Shown: in pieces, positions 33,363 to 46,019 of the stretch | Layout: each line of letters starts with the position of its first letter | Position numbering within the stretch: the stretch's first letter is position 1 | From: Heterocephalus glaber | Lineage: Eukaryota; Chordata; Mammalia; Rodentia; Bathyergidae | Direction: 5' to 3' | NCBI RefSeq assembly: GCF_000247695.1 | Contig: NW_004624882.1 | Span: 3,383,998 to 3,447,997, forward strand | Length of the DNA: 64,000 bases | Notes under the pieces: model-generated | The model's database searches: none | What the model was told of the DNA's origin: nothing | Seen by the model: the letters and a program-made list of their open reading frames with translations, nothing else | Program-made: the position numbers and the translations under genes

Positions 33363-36300
33363 TAAAGCTATCAAGACAAAGACCAATTACCAAAATAAAA
33401 TAGGCATATTAATGTATAACAAACTAGAATTTAAGAAAAATGCATTAAAGGGGAAAAAAGAGGTACTAAAATAAGGAATGGGCAAAGAAAAAGTAATAAT
33501 CTCATGAGTCTATTACAGAGTTTGTGATATTAGTAAAAAATATTTAACTAGGAGTTGTTTGTATCAAGAATTGGGTTTCTTTATATTTGTAGTGTTTTAT
33601 TAAGAGGATATCTATACTAAGAAGTACAATATCTTAAAAGAGGTAGCAAAGTGAGTAATTTACAAAGGACAAAAAGCATGTTTTTGTCTATTTTACAATT
33701 CCCTGATTATCAGAAAACAAGACAATTAAGTTTGATAATAATGAGAGTCAGATTTATTAAGCTTTTTATCAGTTTGTAGTGTCTATAGATACATAGAAAC
33801 CTTTTAAAATAGAAATTTACGTTTTATAAAGCTTCAAATAAATTATAAGAATGTATAAATGTTAGGATTTTGGAGTATATTTAAAAGGCTACTCATTATG
33901 TACTTGATAAAAAATAACTATCTTGTATGAATTCTAAAAGTTTTTATATAAGGAGTTTGATGTGAGAGTTGGGTATATCAATAGTCACACTTTCAAGGAT
34001 AAATTACAAAAACTGCTTGCCAGCAAATTAAGTCAATGAATATGGATGGTTACATTAGTACTACTTTTCTTTAAAAGAATGCTCATATTCTTATCATATC
34101 TATGCTTGCTTCCTCAATTTACAATTTTGAGTATGTTCTGAACATAACCGAGGCGAGTTGTTTTTGTTGGGTTACTTGCCGTAAAGTTTTTATAGTTTAT
34201 TATTTTCATGTCCAAAAGATCTCACTTTGCTAGCCATTATGTGTTAATTTTGTACAGGTTTGATTGCTTTACAAAGCTTCTGTCAGTGTTAACACAACCT
34301 TAAAGGCAGATATTAGCAATCTAACTGCCCCACTGATATGCCCAATGGTTCCCTAAAGTGAAACAATGTCACTCAGTGGAATATCTAGCCTAATAATTAC
34401 CCAGCGGAGTTGATGAACATGGAATCATATTGATAGGATAATGTGGGGTGAAAGACATTTGAAGCACAACTCTATGCATACTCTGTCAGTATGGAAGATG
34501 CAACACATATTAAAAGAGAATCAAGAGCTATTGCAATTAGGCAGTGAGATTGCAATTGATTTTTCTCCTCTTTTTCAAAATTGTTCATATATAATTATTC
34601 TTACAATTAAGTGCTTTTCATTTTTATAAACATAATTGTTGCTTAAAGTAATGAAGTGATCCAAATAAGAATGGCTAAACTCATTGATTTTTAGAAGCTG
34701 AAAAACATATTCAAGGAAGGAGAATGCACACAGCATTAAGATGTTTGTTCACAATGGTACATTTGACAGTAAAAGGGTGAGGGAGTTTAAGCCAAGAAAC
34801 AAATCAAATACCCAGAAGAAAAGCAACACTTGAGAGTTAAGCACTTCAGTTTTTTTTATTAGCTCTTAGCAAATAAAGTAAGATTAAAGGAAAGCATCAG
34901 AGACAGCCAAGAGATCTTCACTCTTCACTCTCCTCTTAGTCTTGGCAGTATGCATGAAAAGAACTAAATAAAGACCATATGTTCTATTATTTTACCTGGC
35001 CAGCAGGCTGTAGGGCTTTGTGGGACAGTAAAAGAAGGAACATTTTCCTTAGCATTCAGATGCACAGATCAGTTTGGGGAGATTAATTTTGCTTTCACTG
35101 GTAATGGCCACTCAATGCAACCAAAAGTAGTCAGTGTAGAGCAGAATCAGGCAAAACTTGATTTCTCACAGGACTTACGAGTGTTCCTCATGACTGCCTG
35201 CAGAAGTCTTTGCCCTTTTCCCTTTTCAAAGCTTGTTGTGCATACCTACCATGTACTTCACCAAACCTCCATTCTTCCTCAGACTCTTAGTCCATGTACA
35301 GAAGAGAATGAGGCAGACCAGCGAGCATGTTTCCTAAATTTGAAATGGGAGTGAAATCAGAATAGGAATTTCAAAGTCTCACCTTAGACTAAGGGTTGGG
35401 CTTAGTAACTTGTTCTTAGAAAGTTCTGATCTAGTTATTTAGAAATCTAGGTGAAATGTAAGTGAAAACTGAATGCCCAGTCAAGAATGCTGAGTAGAGG
35501 CTCTTGACTTTCTATGCACCATGCTCTCTCCCCAGCACAAGAGTGGTGGGGGACAGCCCAATAATAGAAGCTCTGAGACCCACTCTCTATCTTTCAAAAA
35601 GTTCCAAAGAGATGGAGCATCAATTTCTTCCTAGTTCTGGATTTAGCTTCCTGGACCTTTTCTTGTTAGCAAGCATCCAAAGCAGATCATGGAACTCAAT
35701 TTCAGTGCATTACTGCATATATGACTTACTATTTAACATGGAGTCTACCCAGAATCCAGAGGGGAAGGAATACATCAACAACACTCACTTAAAATTATCT
35801 TTTAATATGTATTCTTCACCTTGATTGCATCAAACACAGCCTCTTGCTCAATTCTTCACCAAGATGGAGCCAATGAGATGATCTACTGTTCCACCCCAAT
35901 TACTGTCCTCTGTGTTAGCATGTGAGCTTTTCTATATTATTGAAATAAGATAGTAGTCTTACTTCTTGGGCAAGCAGAAATAAAATCTATAAAGTAGTTG
36001 TGCCATCAACCTTTATGATATCTAGCCAGTTTCCCATGGACCTCTTACTTCCCCATATTCTGTGGTTGAAACAATGGAAATAATGTCACAGCTCTGCTAT
36101 GTTATATGCTCAAAGGTTTGGAAGACCTCCACAGTGTCTATGGAATTTATGAATTTAACTCATTAGCTTATCTTGAGGTCTACACAATCAAGATCTCCTT
36201 GATTGATCATTTCCACTTAACAATATTTTTAATAAAGGTTGATGTTATTTACTGTGTCTGGGGAAATGTTTGTGATTATAAAGGTACTTAAATGTATTTT

Positions 36301-36890
36301 TTGCCTCTGGCTCATTACTGCAGATTTGGAGATAGTGTTAATAAGAATTTCTTTTGAAACTATCAATTTTTTTGTCTTCAATAAGAAATTTTCTTACTTT
36401 CAATAGACAATCATAGGATTTCAATAAGAAAGATAGCTCTCCCCTAGAATGAGGTTGATACTTGTCGTGAATTGTTCATCTACTCACTATTCTTAGGGAT
36501 TTCCTTAGAATCTTTGGTAATCATCACAGAAAAACAGTAAAATTACTTCTGATAATTCTGATCATATCCAAGAAAATCCAAAACAAAAGTGTCAATCAAA
36601 CTTCCCTGTCAGATAGTTTACCATTTCAAAGGAGGTCTTTGCTGAGAAGAGTAACTAGAGCCAAAGAAAACTCAACACACTGTATCATAAATTCATCATT
36701 GCTAAATTTTTAGCTGAGAACTAAGGACCCAACAGTCTATGGAAATACTAGAATCTGCAAGTTCTTCCATGAATTTTTTAATTTATGTGTTTTCATCTCA
36801 ATGGTAATCTAAAAGCAATATAAACATCTTCTGGGTCACAATAATGATAATATAAACAAAAATTTCCATCCTAAGCCTCTAAAACCACAT
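33363..36890. other. Repeat-poor block
   Basis: About 3.5 kb in which I recognise no transposon, simple repeat or coding exon. AT-rich with short open frames only. Its freedom from repeats contrasts with both flanks. Confidence 0.45.
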
Positions 36891-37278
36891 ATGCTGTGGT
36901 TTATATCTAGATGCCCCTCCAAAGCCTCATGAACTCATAGGTAGGGCTTTGGGAGGTGATTGGATCAAAGGGGCTTCTAGCTGACTTGATGTTGGGAGAC
37001 AGGGTCTGAGAAGAAGAGGCAGGTCACTGTGGACATGGCCTGGAAGGTCTGTTGCCCTTCCATGCTCCTTATTGATCTCGCTCTCTGCTTCCTGGCTGCT
37101 ATGCTATAAGTTGTTTCTTCTCTGCTATGTCGCTCTACCATGCCTCTCTTCCTTGGAGCCACCAGGCTATGGACTGAGTGAAATCTTTACAAACCATAAG
37201 CTAAATAAAAATTTCCTCCTTTAAATTGTGGATGTCAGGTATTTTTGTCCCAGCCATGAGAAAGTAACTGGGACAACA
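36891..37278 (+). mobile_element. ERVL-MaLR LTR
   Basis: Sense MaLR order: 'atgctgtggtttatatctag', 'gctttgggaggtgattggat', 'aaaccataagctaaataaaa' (polyadenylation region), and the end 'gtcaggtatttttgtcccag' then 'aagtaactgggacaa'. Solo LTR. Confidence 0.8.
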
Positions 37279-37886
37279 CGTGCTTTAAAATTCACATTTT
37301 TCCAATTTAGGAATATTGTATGGTGCCTTCTACTCCGTGTCATGTAAAACCCATAGTGGAGGCTGAGGCAGCTAAATAATGGACCATATGAATATTTCTA
37401 TAATAAACAGGTGCAATGAACATATAGATTTTATTCTGAGGCATAAAATGAGACTCAACAAACACAAAAGAATTGAAAACACTACCAAATTTAACAGTAC
37501 ATTAAAAGGATTATATACCATGATCAAGTGGGATTTGTCTCTAGGATGCAAGGAAACTCCAACATATGGGAGTCAATAAATGTAATATACATTAACACAA
37601 TAAATGATAAAAACCTTAAAAGCATCTAAATGGATTCTAAAAAGGCACTTAATGAAACTCAACATTTTTTCATAATAAAAACTCTCAACTAATTGAAAGT
37701 AGAAGGAATGTATCTCAAAATAATAAAGACTGTGTATGACAAGCCTACAACTCACATCATGCATGGTGGAAAGCTCAAAGCTTTTCCTCTAAAACTGGGA
37801 ATAAGGTAGGGATGTGAATGCTCACCACTTCTACTCAGCATATCACTAGAAATCCTAGCCAGAACAAGGCCAAAAAGAAAGGAAGA

Positions 37887-38035
37887 GGTCTGGGGATTTA
37901 ACTCAGTGGTTCTGGCACCTGCCTTGCAAGCACAAGGTCCCGAGTTCAATGCATGAGACACCATGCCCAGTTGTTTGTTTGTTTGTTTTTTTTTTGAGAC
38001 AGGGTCTCAATCCCTGGTACCAAAAAAAAAAAAAA
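37887..38035 (+). mobile_element. ID SINE carrying a small B1-junction insert
   Basis: The ID body begins 'ggtctggggatttaactcag' and resumes at 'atccctggtacc' plus an A-run. After 'gagttcaat' (37950) about 54 bp intervene (37951-38004): 'gcatgagacaccatgcccag', a T/G-rich stretch, then 'ttgagacagggtc'. That is the antisense 5' end of one B1 followed by the antisense 3' start of another. The short string 'tcaat' occurs on both sides. Confidence 0.75.
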
Positions 38036-38150
38036 GAAAGAAAGAAAGAAAAAGAAAGGAAGAAAGAAAAAAGGAAGGACTGGAAGAAGAAAGGGAGGGA
38101 GGGAGGGAAAGGAAAGGAAGGGAAGAGAAGGGAAGGGAAGGGGAAAAAGC
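38034..38150. repeat. (GAAA)n/(GGGA)n purine tract
   Basis: About 115 bp of pure A/G on this strand growing from the ID A-tail. It explains the long Lys/Arg/Glu-rich and antisense Phe/Ser-rich open frames here, none of which is a gene. Confidence 0.95.
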
Positions 38151-38348
38151 ACCAAAATAGCAAAGGAAGAAGGGAAATTGTTTTTGTTTGCAGATGGCAT
38201 GATCTTATGTGTAGAAAATCCTAAAGATTCCAACCAAAAAATAGTTAAAATGAACAAAATCAGTAGAATTGCTGGATGCAAATATCAATTACAAATATTC
38301 ATTGCATTTCTATACACTAACAGTGAATTATCTAAAAAGGAAATAAAT

Positions 38349-38425
38349 AGGTCTGGGGATGTGGCTGATGGTTGATGGTATACTTAACATGTACAAGGCC
38401 CTAGATTTACTCCCTAGCACCACAA
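38349..38425 (+). mobile_element. ID SINE, diverged
   Basis: 'ggtctggggatgtggctgat' to 'gatttactccctagcaccac', then a purine tail. Older than the 37887 copy by divergence. Confidence 0.8.
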
Positions 38426-38429
38426 AAAG

Positions 38430-38447
38430 AAAGACAGACAGACAGAC

Positions 38448-38482
<35 letters not shown>

Positions 38483-38483
38483 A
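38430..38483. repeat. (AGAC)n then (AAAG)n
   Basis: Tetranucleotide repeats at the SINE tail: about four GACA units and nine AAAG units. Confidence 0.95.
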
Positions 38484-39320
38484 AACAATTCCATTTATAA
38501 TATAATCAAAAATAATAAAACATTTAGAAATAAACAGAGCCAAAAAGATGTAAGATCTGTACACTGGAAACTATGAAACATTGATGAAAGAAATTGTCAA
38601 AAAGAAGGAAAAGACATCCTCTACCCATGGGTTAGAAAAATTAACCCATGAAAATGTCCATACTACCTGAAGTGACCTATATATTCGATGCAAACTCTAA
38701 CAGAATCCAATGGCATTTTTCAAAGAAATAGAAAAAAAAATTCTAAAATTCCTATAGATTCACAAAAAAATCCAGAGTATCTAAAGCAATCCTGAAAAAT
38801 AACTGAGGGCATCACACTTCTTATCTCAAAATGTATTACAAGATTATAGTAATCAAAACTATATGGTACTGGCATAAAACCAGACACATAGACCAATGTA
38901 ACAAATGGAGAGCCCTAAAATAAACCCATGTGTCTATGGCCAATTAATATTTGACAAGAGTGCCAAGAATACACAATGTAGAAAAGATAGTCTTCTTTCC
39001 CAGTGGTGCTGGGAAAATTGCATATCCACATGAGAACTCTTATTTTAACAAAATAATTAACTTAAGTACAAGACATAAAATCACAAAACTCCTAAAAAAG
39101 AAAAAGAAGTCCTTGACAATGATCTTGGCAATGATTTTTTTTAGCTATCCCACCAAAAGCTCAAGCAACAAAAGTAAAAATAAACAAGTGACTAAATCAA
39201 ACTTAAAAGCTTCTGTACAACAAAGAAAGAGTCAATAAAATCAAAAGACAATTTATAGAATAGAAGAAAATATTTGTAACTCACAAATCTGGTAGGGGGT
39301 TAAAATCTGAAATATATGAG

Positions 39321-40057
39321 TAAAAAAAAGGATGACCATTCTGATCCTTTTGATATTTAAAGATATGAATTAATACTCCTAATATTGTCAAACTAACATC
39401 ATCTTTTAAAATCTTGCTTGATATATTTTAGCAATAGACATAATCTCCACAGGCAAGATAATGCTAGCAACTAAACCCAGTTTGTGAAAAAACAGAGATG
39501 CCCAGTGGAAGAGTTAGAAGGAGGAATTTGGGGTATGCAGATTGTCAAGACCATATTATAAAAATGAAAATGTGTCAAAGGTGACTAAAATCACTGGATC
39601 CATCAAACGTGCTCCCTTTAGGGAGAGTTGGGAGTAGCAGATGGAGGGAGCAGTTTTCCTTCTGGTTTCCCAGTATGCACTTGTGTTTCAGCGGATGAAG
39701 AGGCACGTATTTTTACAGCAAGGTCTTCTCATCCTGGTAATTTCTAAAGTGAATTCCTAGGGTAGTACTTTCTGTGGAAGCTTGTTGGGTAAAGGCAGAA
39801 AAGGCTGAAATGTGGGGTGTTTCGGAAGCTTGGATAAAGTCAGAAATCGCACTTCTGAAAGGATGATTGCCCTTGACTTTCAGAGGTCAATGAGCAGATA
39901 AGCAGAAACCCCTTGGAACTCCCCACGGGGCATTCCGAATGATTAGGAGCAGTGTTTAAAAGCACAATATTTGCAAAGATCGAGAAACAAATTAACTGTG
40001 CAAGAGAGTTTAAAATGTACAGCTTAGTTGGGTTATTTTTTAAAGAGGTGCCTGTTT
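39321..40057. other. No recognisable feature
   Basis: Unique-looking sequence between the L1 relic and the next SINE. Confidence 0.5.
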
Positions 40058-40074
40058 TGCCTTCTTTTAATTTT

Positions 40075-40171
40075 TTTTTTTTTTGTACGGGGGGGGGCGG
40101 CGGCGGGATAAAACTCGGGTCCTTGCGCTTGCGCAGCAGGCGGCTAAACCACTGAGCTAAATCCCCGGCCC
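40075..40171 (-). mobile_element. ID-type SINE, antisense, with GC-rich expansion
   Basis: T-run, then 'gtacgggggggggcggcggc', then the body ending 'gagctaaatccccggccc'. A 17-bp duplication, 'tgccttcttttaatttt', lies at 40058-40074 and 40172-40188. The usual 'ggtaccggggatcgaactcg' is altered by an expanded G/CGG run. Confidence 0.92.
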
Positions 40172-40188
40172 TGCCTTCTTTTAATTTT

Positions 40189-40587
40189 AAATTTTAAGTC
40201 TCTCTTATTAGAAAAAAGACCCTTCCTTAGTCTCATTTCCCCCTCCAACTTCCCAAACCGCATATCTGTGACTTTTATTTTTATTGTCTCCACACTTTCT
40301 GAATCTCTTGTGTACCCATTTTAATGAAATTCCACTGAAATGTCCCTTCTGGAGGGATGACTCCAATGCTTCCAAATCCAGGGGTCACTTTTCTGTTAAA
40401 TCAGGAAATTCTTCAGGTGTCTAGATGTTTTGCTGCAGAGAATCGTCTGACTTGTAGCAAGAAATACATGACCCACTTTTCGCTCACTGGCAGATTCAGA
40501 CCCTTACCTCTTTTTATATAATTGTGGCTTTTCTCTCAATTTTGGGACATGCTTGCCTACATCAGCTCCTCCTACCTCCTGCTTCCA
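40189..40587. other. No recognisable feature
   Basis: Unique-looking sequence. Confidence 0.45.
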
Positions 40588-40767
40588 GCCTGGGCATTTA
40601 ACTTGGGGCCTTCATGCTGAGCTACATCGCTAGCCATTTTTATTTTTCATTTAGAGACAGGGTCTTGTTAAAGTACTAAGTTCCTAGGATGGGCTCAACT
40701 TTGCAGTCCTCCTCCCTCAGCTTCCCAGAGTGCTGGAATTGCATGCATGCATCACTCTGCCCTGCTC
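40588..40767 (-). mobile_element. B1-ID composite SINE (B1-dID type), antisense
   Basis: An antisense ID-like part ('ggggccttcatgctgagcta', 'catcgctagcc') is followed by an antisense B1 part ('gagacagggtcttgttaaag', 'gtgctggaattgcatgcatg'). Same order as the copy at 12628. Confidence 0.7.
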
Positions 40768-41867
40768 CATTTTCTTTTCTTAGTTGAACTCAAAACACCA
40801 TTCAATACAGTTGATCATTTATTCTTAAAACACTTTTCTGGTTTGGCTTCTACGGTACCACACCTTTTTGGGTTTTTTCCCTGTACTACTTGATTCTTTT
40901 CATCCTTCTTACTGGACATCCACCTATTGAGAGTTTAAGAGATCATCCCATCAACTGGTGACCATCATTTAACACCATCCAATACCATGAGTGTAAATAC
41001 CATTTGTATATCAATGGCTCTGCAAGGCAAATGTGGCAAGTTTCTTACTCAACACTCATTCTAACCCCCTTTAGCTCGTCTTCCAATATTATAGAGACTG
41101 TAAAACTAAAACAGTGCTTTTACTGAAGCTAGAGTAGAGACATGTAACTCATGTAACTAAATTTCCTTGACTCAAATGAACAATTGTAAGATTTGGGCAA
41201 AGTCATGACTAGGAGAGGTAGATCTAGCATCATGGATGAGGTAAATCAAGTCCGTCTCCAATGTTCAGTCCCTAATGTTACAGTTGAGAGAAGAAACAGT
41301 GACGTTTTCACTAGAATTTCTGTACACTGTAGTTGGAAATTTACCTTGTGTGCATTGTTTCATACTAAATAACATTGTGTCATATTCTTTGCTACTCAGA
41401 AATTCTTAGAAATTTCCTTTCTACTTAAACTTTCTAGAGTGCCCTCTGTTGTCCTCAAATAAATATCCTAGGCATTACCACTCCTGAGTTTGTTTTTGTA
41501 GCCAAGTACCTAACTTCACATTCATATTCTGAAATGGCCATTTGACATCTATGCTTGGATATCTAGCAAGTTCTTCAAGTTAACATGTTTAAAGCAAAAT
41601 TTTGTTAATAGAGTCCCAAACTGGCTACTCCCCATAAATATTCCAACTCAGTAATTGATGTGAAAAAACTTGAGGTTATTTTTGAGTCTCCTTATACTGA
41701 ATTCATGAACAAACTCTTTTGCTTGATCTTCCCTATATATTGCCAATATGACTACTTCATAGTCCCTGACCCTGACACCCAGGTGTAATACCATAGATTC
41801 TTAAATGATATCCCTGCTTCTCCCCCAGCCACCATGCTCTGTCCTTTTCATACAGACAGAAGGACTC
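40768..41867. other. No recognisable feature
   Basis: About 1.1 kb of unique-looking sequence. Confidence 0.45.
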
Positions 41868-42095
41868 TTTAAACCAGGGTTCTGACTATGGCACTCTTGA
41901 CACTTTGGCCCAGAAAATTCTTTGCTTTGTGTAAGTGTTAAGAGGTTCGGTAAGAGAGGGGACCTGTCCTGTGCAGTATAGGATTTCAACAGCATCCCTC
42001 TCTCTGATCACTAGCTGCCAGGAGCACTTCTCACCAGTTGTGACCTCGGAAATGCCTCCAGACACTCATTGCTCAGTATCTGCTAGATGGCCAAG
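41868..42095 (-). mobile_element. MER20-like hAT-Charlie element, antisense
   Basis: 'gttctgactatggcactctt', 'gacactttggcccagaaaat', 'ttcaacagcatccctctctc' and 'caccagttgtgacctcggaa' follow reversed MER20. Better preserved than the copy at 576. Confidence 0.75.
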
Positions 42096-42119
42096 GTTTC
42101 CTTGGTTGACAATCACAGC

Positions 42120-42665
42120 TAGAAACTGAATCAGATCATGTCATTCTTTATTCAAAACCCTCCAATATCTTTCCATCATACTTGAAAGAAAAACATAAAG
42201 TCCTTCCTCTGATCTACAAGACCCTCAATGAACTAGCCCTTATTCCTTCTTGATTTCACCTCCTTCCCCTGTTGTCATTCGGCCCCAGACACCGGGCTTC
42301 TCGGATACTTCCCTAGTGGGCCGACACTCTCCTTTCTAGCACCTTTGCACCTGCTGTTTCCTTCATGCAGAATGTTCCTGTCCAGGACATTTGCACAGCC
42401 AGATTTCCACTCTTTTTCATCTTTACTCGCATGTCACTTCTCTAATTAAAAATAGCACCCTGATAACTCTCTATTCCATTAGAGTACTTTAGTTTTCTTC
42501 ATTGCATTAATAGCTATGTGGCATATTACATATTTTTTCTTCATGTGTTCATTGTAACCCCTACTACAATGTGAACTATAAGAGGACAGGATAAGGACTT
42601 TATTTTATCAACACTTTTATTTGCAGAGTCCAGAAGAGTATCTGATGACTAACAGTCATTCAATA
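42120..42665 (+). mobile_element. L2 3' end
   Basis: 'caaaaccctccaatatcttt', 'gatctacaagaccctcaatg', 'ctttgcacctgctgtttcct' and 'gaactataagaggacaggat' are successive L2 landmarks (ORF2 end and 3' UTR). Confidence 0.8.
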
Positions 42666-43927
42666 TTCCTCACTTTAAAATTAGTGCTTGAGATGATTCT
42701 GTACATGATATGACTACTTGAAGATTGTCAATAAGAAGGATATCATTTAAAAATTAAGTTTGAAAATATTACACCTTACACTTCATATGTGTCAGCTGCT
42801 TTTTCACATTAAGGAAAAAGAAACATAGGGGGGTGAGGTGAGTTGCCAATAATGTCGTATGAGGTTTCACACAGATCACCTGGGAAGCCCAGATATACAG
42901 ACTCTCATTCCAGGGCTCTTTTATCCATACCGTGTGTTTTTGTTTTACTTATACTATTGTTCCAAAAGAGACTCATTCTACCTTCTGATTTGATCCTCTT
43001 TGTTTACTATTGAACTTAATGTAAGAATGAAAAATTCACTAGACTATTATTTTCAAGTGAGGAAAGTCACATCAAGAATGATGACATCAGTATACCAGGA
43101 TATCTCTCACTTATCTCCATATTTATATTTGTACTTAATGAAGAAACCGCATTTTCAGATCTTTGCACTCTGAACTTTAGGGTCCTTTGACTTTTGATTC
43201 CTCCATAATGAATATTTCATCTAAAATCTTTATTGTTTCTTTGAAATGACTCTCTCCTTTCCATTTGTTCCTCTATCATATTGTCACTATTCTGCTACTG
43301 TATTTTACTGATCCCTAGAAGGAATATAAAATCATTTTATTTGATTTCCTTGGTGTCAGGTTTTTTCTTCTCCAAATCTTTCCAGCACAATGAATCATGG
43401 ATGATATTTCTCAGTAATCAATCCTATCATTGCCAGTCTAGAAAAATGATTTCTTTACTCTTTAGTTTGACTCCCAAAGTGCTTCACAATAATCAACCCA
43501 ATTGTTCACCTGGACAGCCAGTCAGATATCCATCTGAAGAAGGTGCTGGTAATTAGAAACAAGAGAGTGATAAAATATACATAGTATCTATGAGCTGAAC
43601 AGTAGATCAGAGGTACAAATCCAATTCCTTGAAAGGGCTCAAAAGAGAGTGAGAGTGGGCTCAATCCCTGGGAGTGCCCACCAAGGCTATGCAGGTGCTC
43701 TCTTTTGAGAATATGGAGTATACGGTGGTCAAGAGCCAAGGTAAGTTGTGTGTTCATAGAATGAGTCCTTGCCTGTATTGACCCAGTTCAGGACTCTTGC
43801 TAGACAAATGTCAGGAATGAGGCTAGACTATGGGCTTCCTAGGTTAACCATAATCTCTGTAGGCAAGCATTACTCAGGGATCATATTTAGAAGTCCAATG
43901 TGCTATCCATTTTTCTACAAAGCCACT
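42666..43927. other. No recognisable feature
   Basis: About 1.3 kb of unique-looking sequence. Short open frames at 43281-43556 and 43506-43757 have no recognised domain. Confidence 0.45.
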
Positions 43928-43956
43928 TTGTGTGTGTGTATGTGTGTGTGTGTGTG
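43928..43956. repeat. (TG)n microsatellite
   Basis: About 14 TG units with one TA interruption. Confidence 0.95.
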
Positions 43957-44026
43957 ATGCTGGGGATCGAATCTAGGGTCTTATGCATGATAAACATGCT
44001 CTAACACAGAGCTACATCCTCAGCCC
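43957..44026 (-). mobile_element. ID SINE, antisense, old
   Basis: 'gatgctggggatcgaatcta' to 'gagctacatcctcagcc', with an anticodon-region string different from the younger copies. The TG repeat lies at its tail. Confidence 0.75.
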
Positions 44027-44153
44027 AAGGATGTTATCTATTACTGCCTCATGTCTAGCACCACCCATTACGATTTGGAGCTGTGGAATGTATTAATGAC
44101 TCAAAAGACTGAATATTAATATCTTTTTTGCTGTTTATAAAATTGGCTCTCAG

Positions 44154-44247
44154 GGCCCAAGGATTTAGCTCAGTGGTTCTGCGAGCCTACCTCACAAGCG
44201 CACGGTCCTGAGTTCGATCCCCAGTACCAAAAAAAAAAAAAAAAAAA
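44154..44247 (+). mobile_element. ID-type SINE, sense
   Basis: Starts 'ggcccaaggatttagctcag', passes 'gagttcgatccccagtacc' and ends in 18 A. A 9-bp duplication, 'ggctctcag', lies at 44145-44153 and 44248-44256. It is inserted at the start of a MER20-like element. Confidence 0.92.
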
Positions 44248-44410
44248 GGCTCTCAGCAGGAGACAATTTTGCTCTCTATAGAACATTTGGCAATATCTGA
44301 AAATATTTATGGTTTTCACAATTTGGGGTGGCGCCAATGGCATCTAGGTGTTAGAGGACAGAGATGCTGCTAAAACATCTTACAATGCACAGGGTGACTG
44401 TAAAGGTGAC
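44248..44410 (+). mobile_element. MER20-like hAT-Charlie element
   Basis: 'ttgctctctatagaacattt', 'ggcaatatctgaaaatattt', 'ggcatctaggtgttagagga' and 'catcttacaatgcacagggt' follow sense MER20. The first bases are duplicated across the ID insertion. Confidence 0.75.
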
Positions 44411-45982
44411 TAAAAATCCTTGTTTATAAAAGATCACTTCAAGTATCTTTTTCTTATCTGATGATAAGAAACACAAGTCTAGTAGGTAGAGAAAAGCAAT
44501 GACTTTGCCAACATATTTACTCTAAGGAATTTGATAAGTAACATAATATCTCAGTGGCTTTGGCACGTGGTCTATTACGCTAATGAAAAACCTGGCATCA
44601 TCCTTCCATTGGTGAAGGTCTAAAAAGAACTTATAAATCTCAAACAGAGAACTTGGCAGAAACCAAACATAATCATGAAAAGACACAATGCCCTGGGAGA
44701 AACCTGCCTTGAGCATACACAGATCTTTAACTAGAAATTTGGATCTTCAGGTTCTAATGGTGCCTGATTGAATCCATGAGAGGCTGGGTATGGTAGCAGT
44801 TCCACTTCCTTGATCCTTAAAATATTGTGTTCTCTAGAGTTGCCTGGAAAGTGAAAAGACAGAATTCCATGAAGCTGGAAGCAATGCATCAGGCTAACAT
44901 TATAAAATTGGAAAGTGAGCAGAAATGCTGATATTTACTTGGTAGCTACCATGAAAGGAAAATTTGTGGACTGCTAAACTGCACCATGGTTCAATAAGAG
45001 AGATGGCTAGTCTCCATAATAAAAAACCCATCAATGTCCTGAGGAAGGGGACATTTTCTGTGATGACACAGTGTTTATAAATATTCTGGAAACTGATGGA
45101 ATATATTTCAATGTAATATACCTTTCTTTCAGGACTTGCTTGGATTTTTTCAGTTTTCTTTATGTCACCTTTGTCTCTAGGAAGAAAACATATACCTCGG
45201 TTCAAGTCATCCAATGAAAGGCAAAAACAAAGAAAAACAAAAACATTCCACCCCTCAAAAAAAAGCCAAACCTATAACTCTCTTAAAAAGTCTCCCTCTG
45301 AAAACCAAAGTAAGGTATGTGAAGTGGATTGGATTCAAAACCAATGCATTTTTCAGACACAGATTTAGAAGTGCACCTTTGTTCCTACCACATGAAAGAA
45401 AAGCAAACTATTGTTTAATGGTTAACAATTTTTGGCAGCTACTACCTTTTAAACGACTCCAGAGCCAAGATGACTATCTGGACGCGCAAATTATAGATCA
45501 TTTGGACAGGAGATTATGCCATGTTGACCTGCTCTAAAGTTTGATTTTAAACAGTGATTATATTCTTTTTGTCCAGGCTGCATTTGCTTGAGCCTTTTTA
45601 CCTGTACTCAGTGGTAATAGAGCAAGCAAATACATTTGTGCCAATGTTGAGAAACTGCTCAGCAGCTGCAGGGATCCATGTAACACAGCACTAAGGTTTC
45701 AATTAAAGAAAAGTCTTGTTGCAACTGGAAATCCAAACTGAACCACTCATTTAAAAAGTTAGAACAGAAAACAACAGGCTGCTGATCTACAAATATAAAG
45801 ATTAATTTCTTGATTTTTGTCCAACTCAACTATAAATTAAACCAAATTTTAAAAAGATGAGAGGAGCAGTGGAATCAATTCAAAACAAAATCATATCTAT
45901 TTACTACCTAAAGTGAAAGAAAAATCTGGCCTGCCAAAAAATTTTTTTAACCAAAATTTCATTTGGCTGAAATCCCTAGTGC

Positions 45983-45983
<1 letters not shown>
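44411..45983. other. Unique sequence, no recognised gene
   Basis: Open frames at 45214-45537 (107 codons, Lys-rich start) and 44900-45214 on the minus strand overlap neighbouring DNA but show no recognised domain. Confidence 0.4.

Positions 45984-46017
<34 letters not shown>
45984..46017. repeat. (CA)n microsatellite
   Basis: About 17 uninterrupted CA units. Confidence 0.97.

Positions 46018-46019
<2 letters not shown>

Larger units (their letters stand above)
37440..39320 (+). pseudogene. L1 ORF2 relic, reverse transcriptase to C-terminus, split by SINEs
   Basis: Conceptual landmarks of ORF2p in order: the 'DQVGF'-like region near 37520, the 'FPLKTGNK'-like region near 37780, a FADDM-like box 'tttgcagatggcatgatc' near 38198 (reads FADGM, so an Asp is changed), and later the 'TWQINI'-like and WGAGKIAY-like regions near 39000. 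Multiple stops. Two ID SINEs and purine tracts interrupt it at 37887-38150 and 38349-38483. No 3' UTR or A-tail was recognised. Confidence 0.75.

Noticed and set aside
37903..38281. Long open frames on both strands rich in Phe/Ser/Pro or Lys/Arg/Glu
   Set aside because: They translate A/G-only or C/T-only simple repeats and SINE tails. The same applies at 59008-59331, 28286-28695, 27916-28230 and 1-323.
45162..45537. Lys-rich open frames as a possible exon or basic protein
   Set aside because: No recognised domain. Overlapping frames on both strands suggest chance openness in AT-rich DNA.
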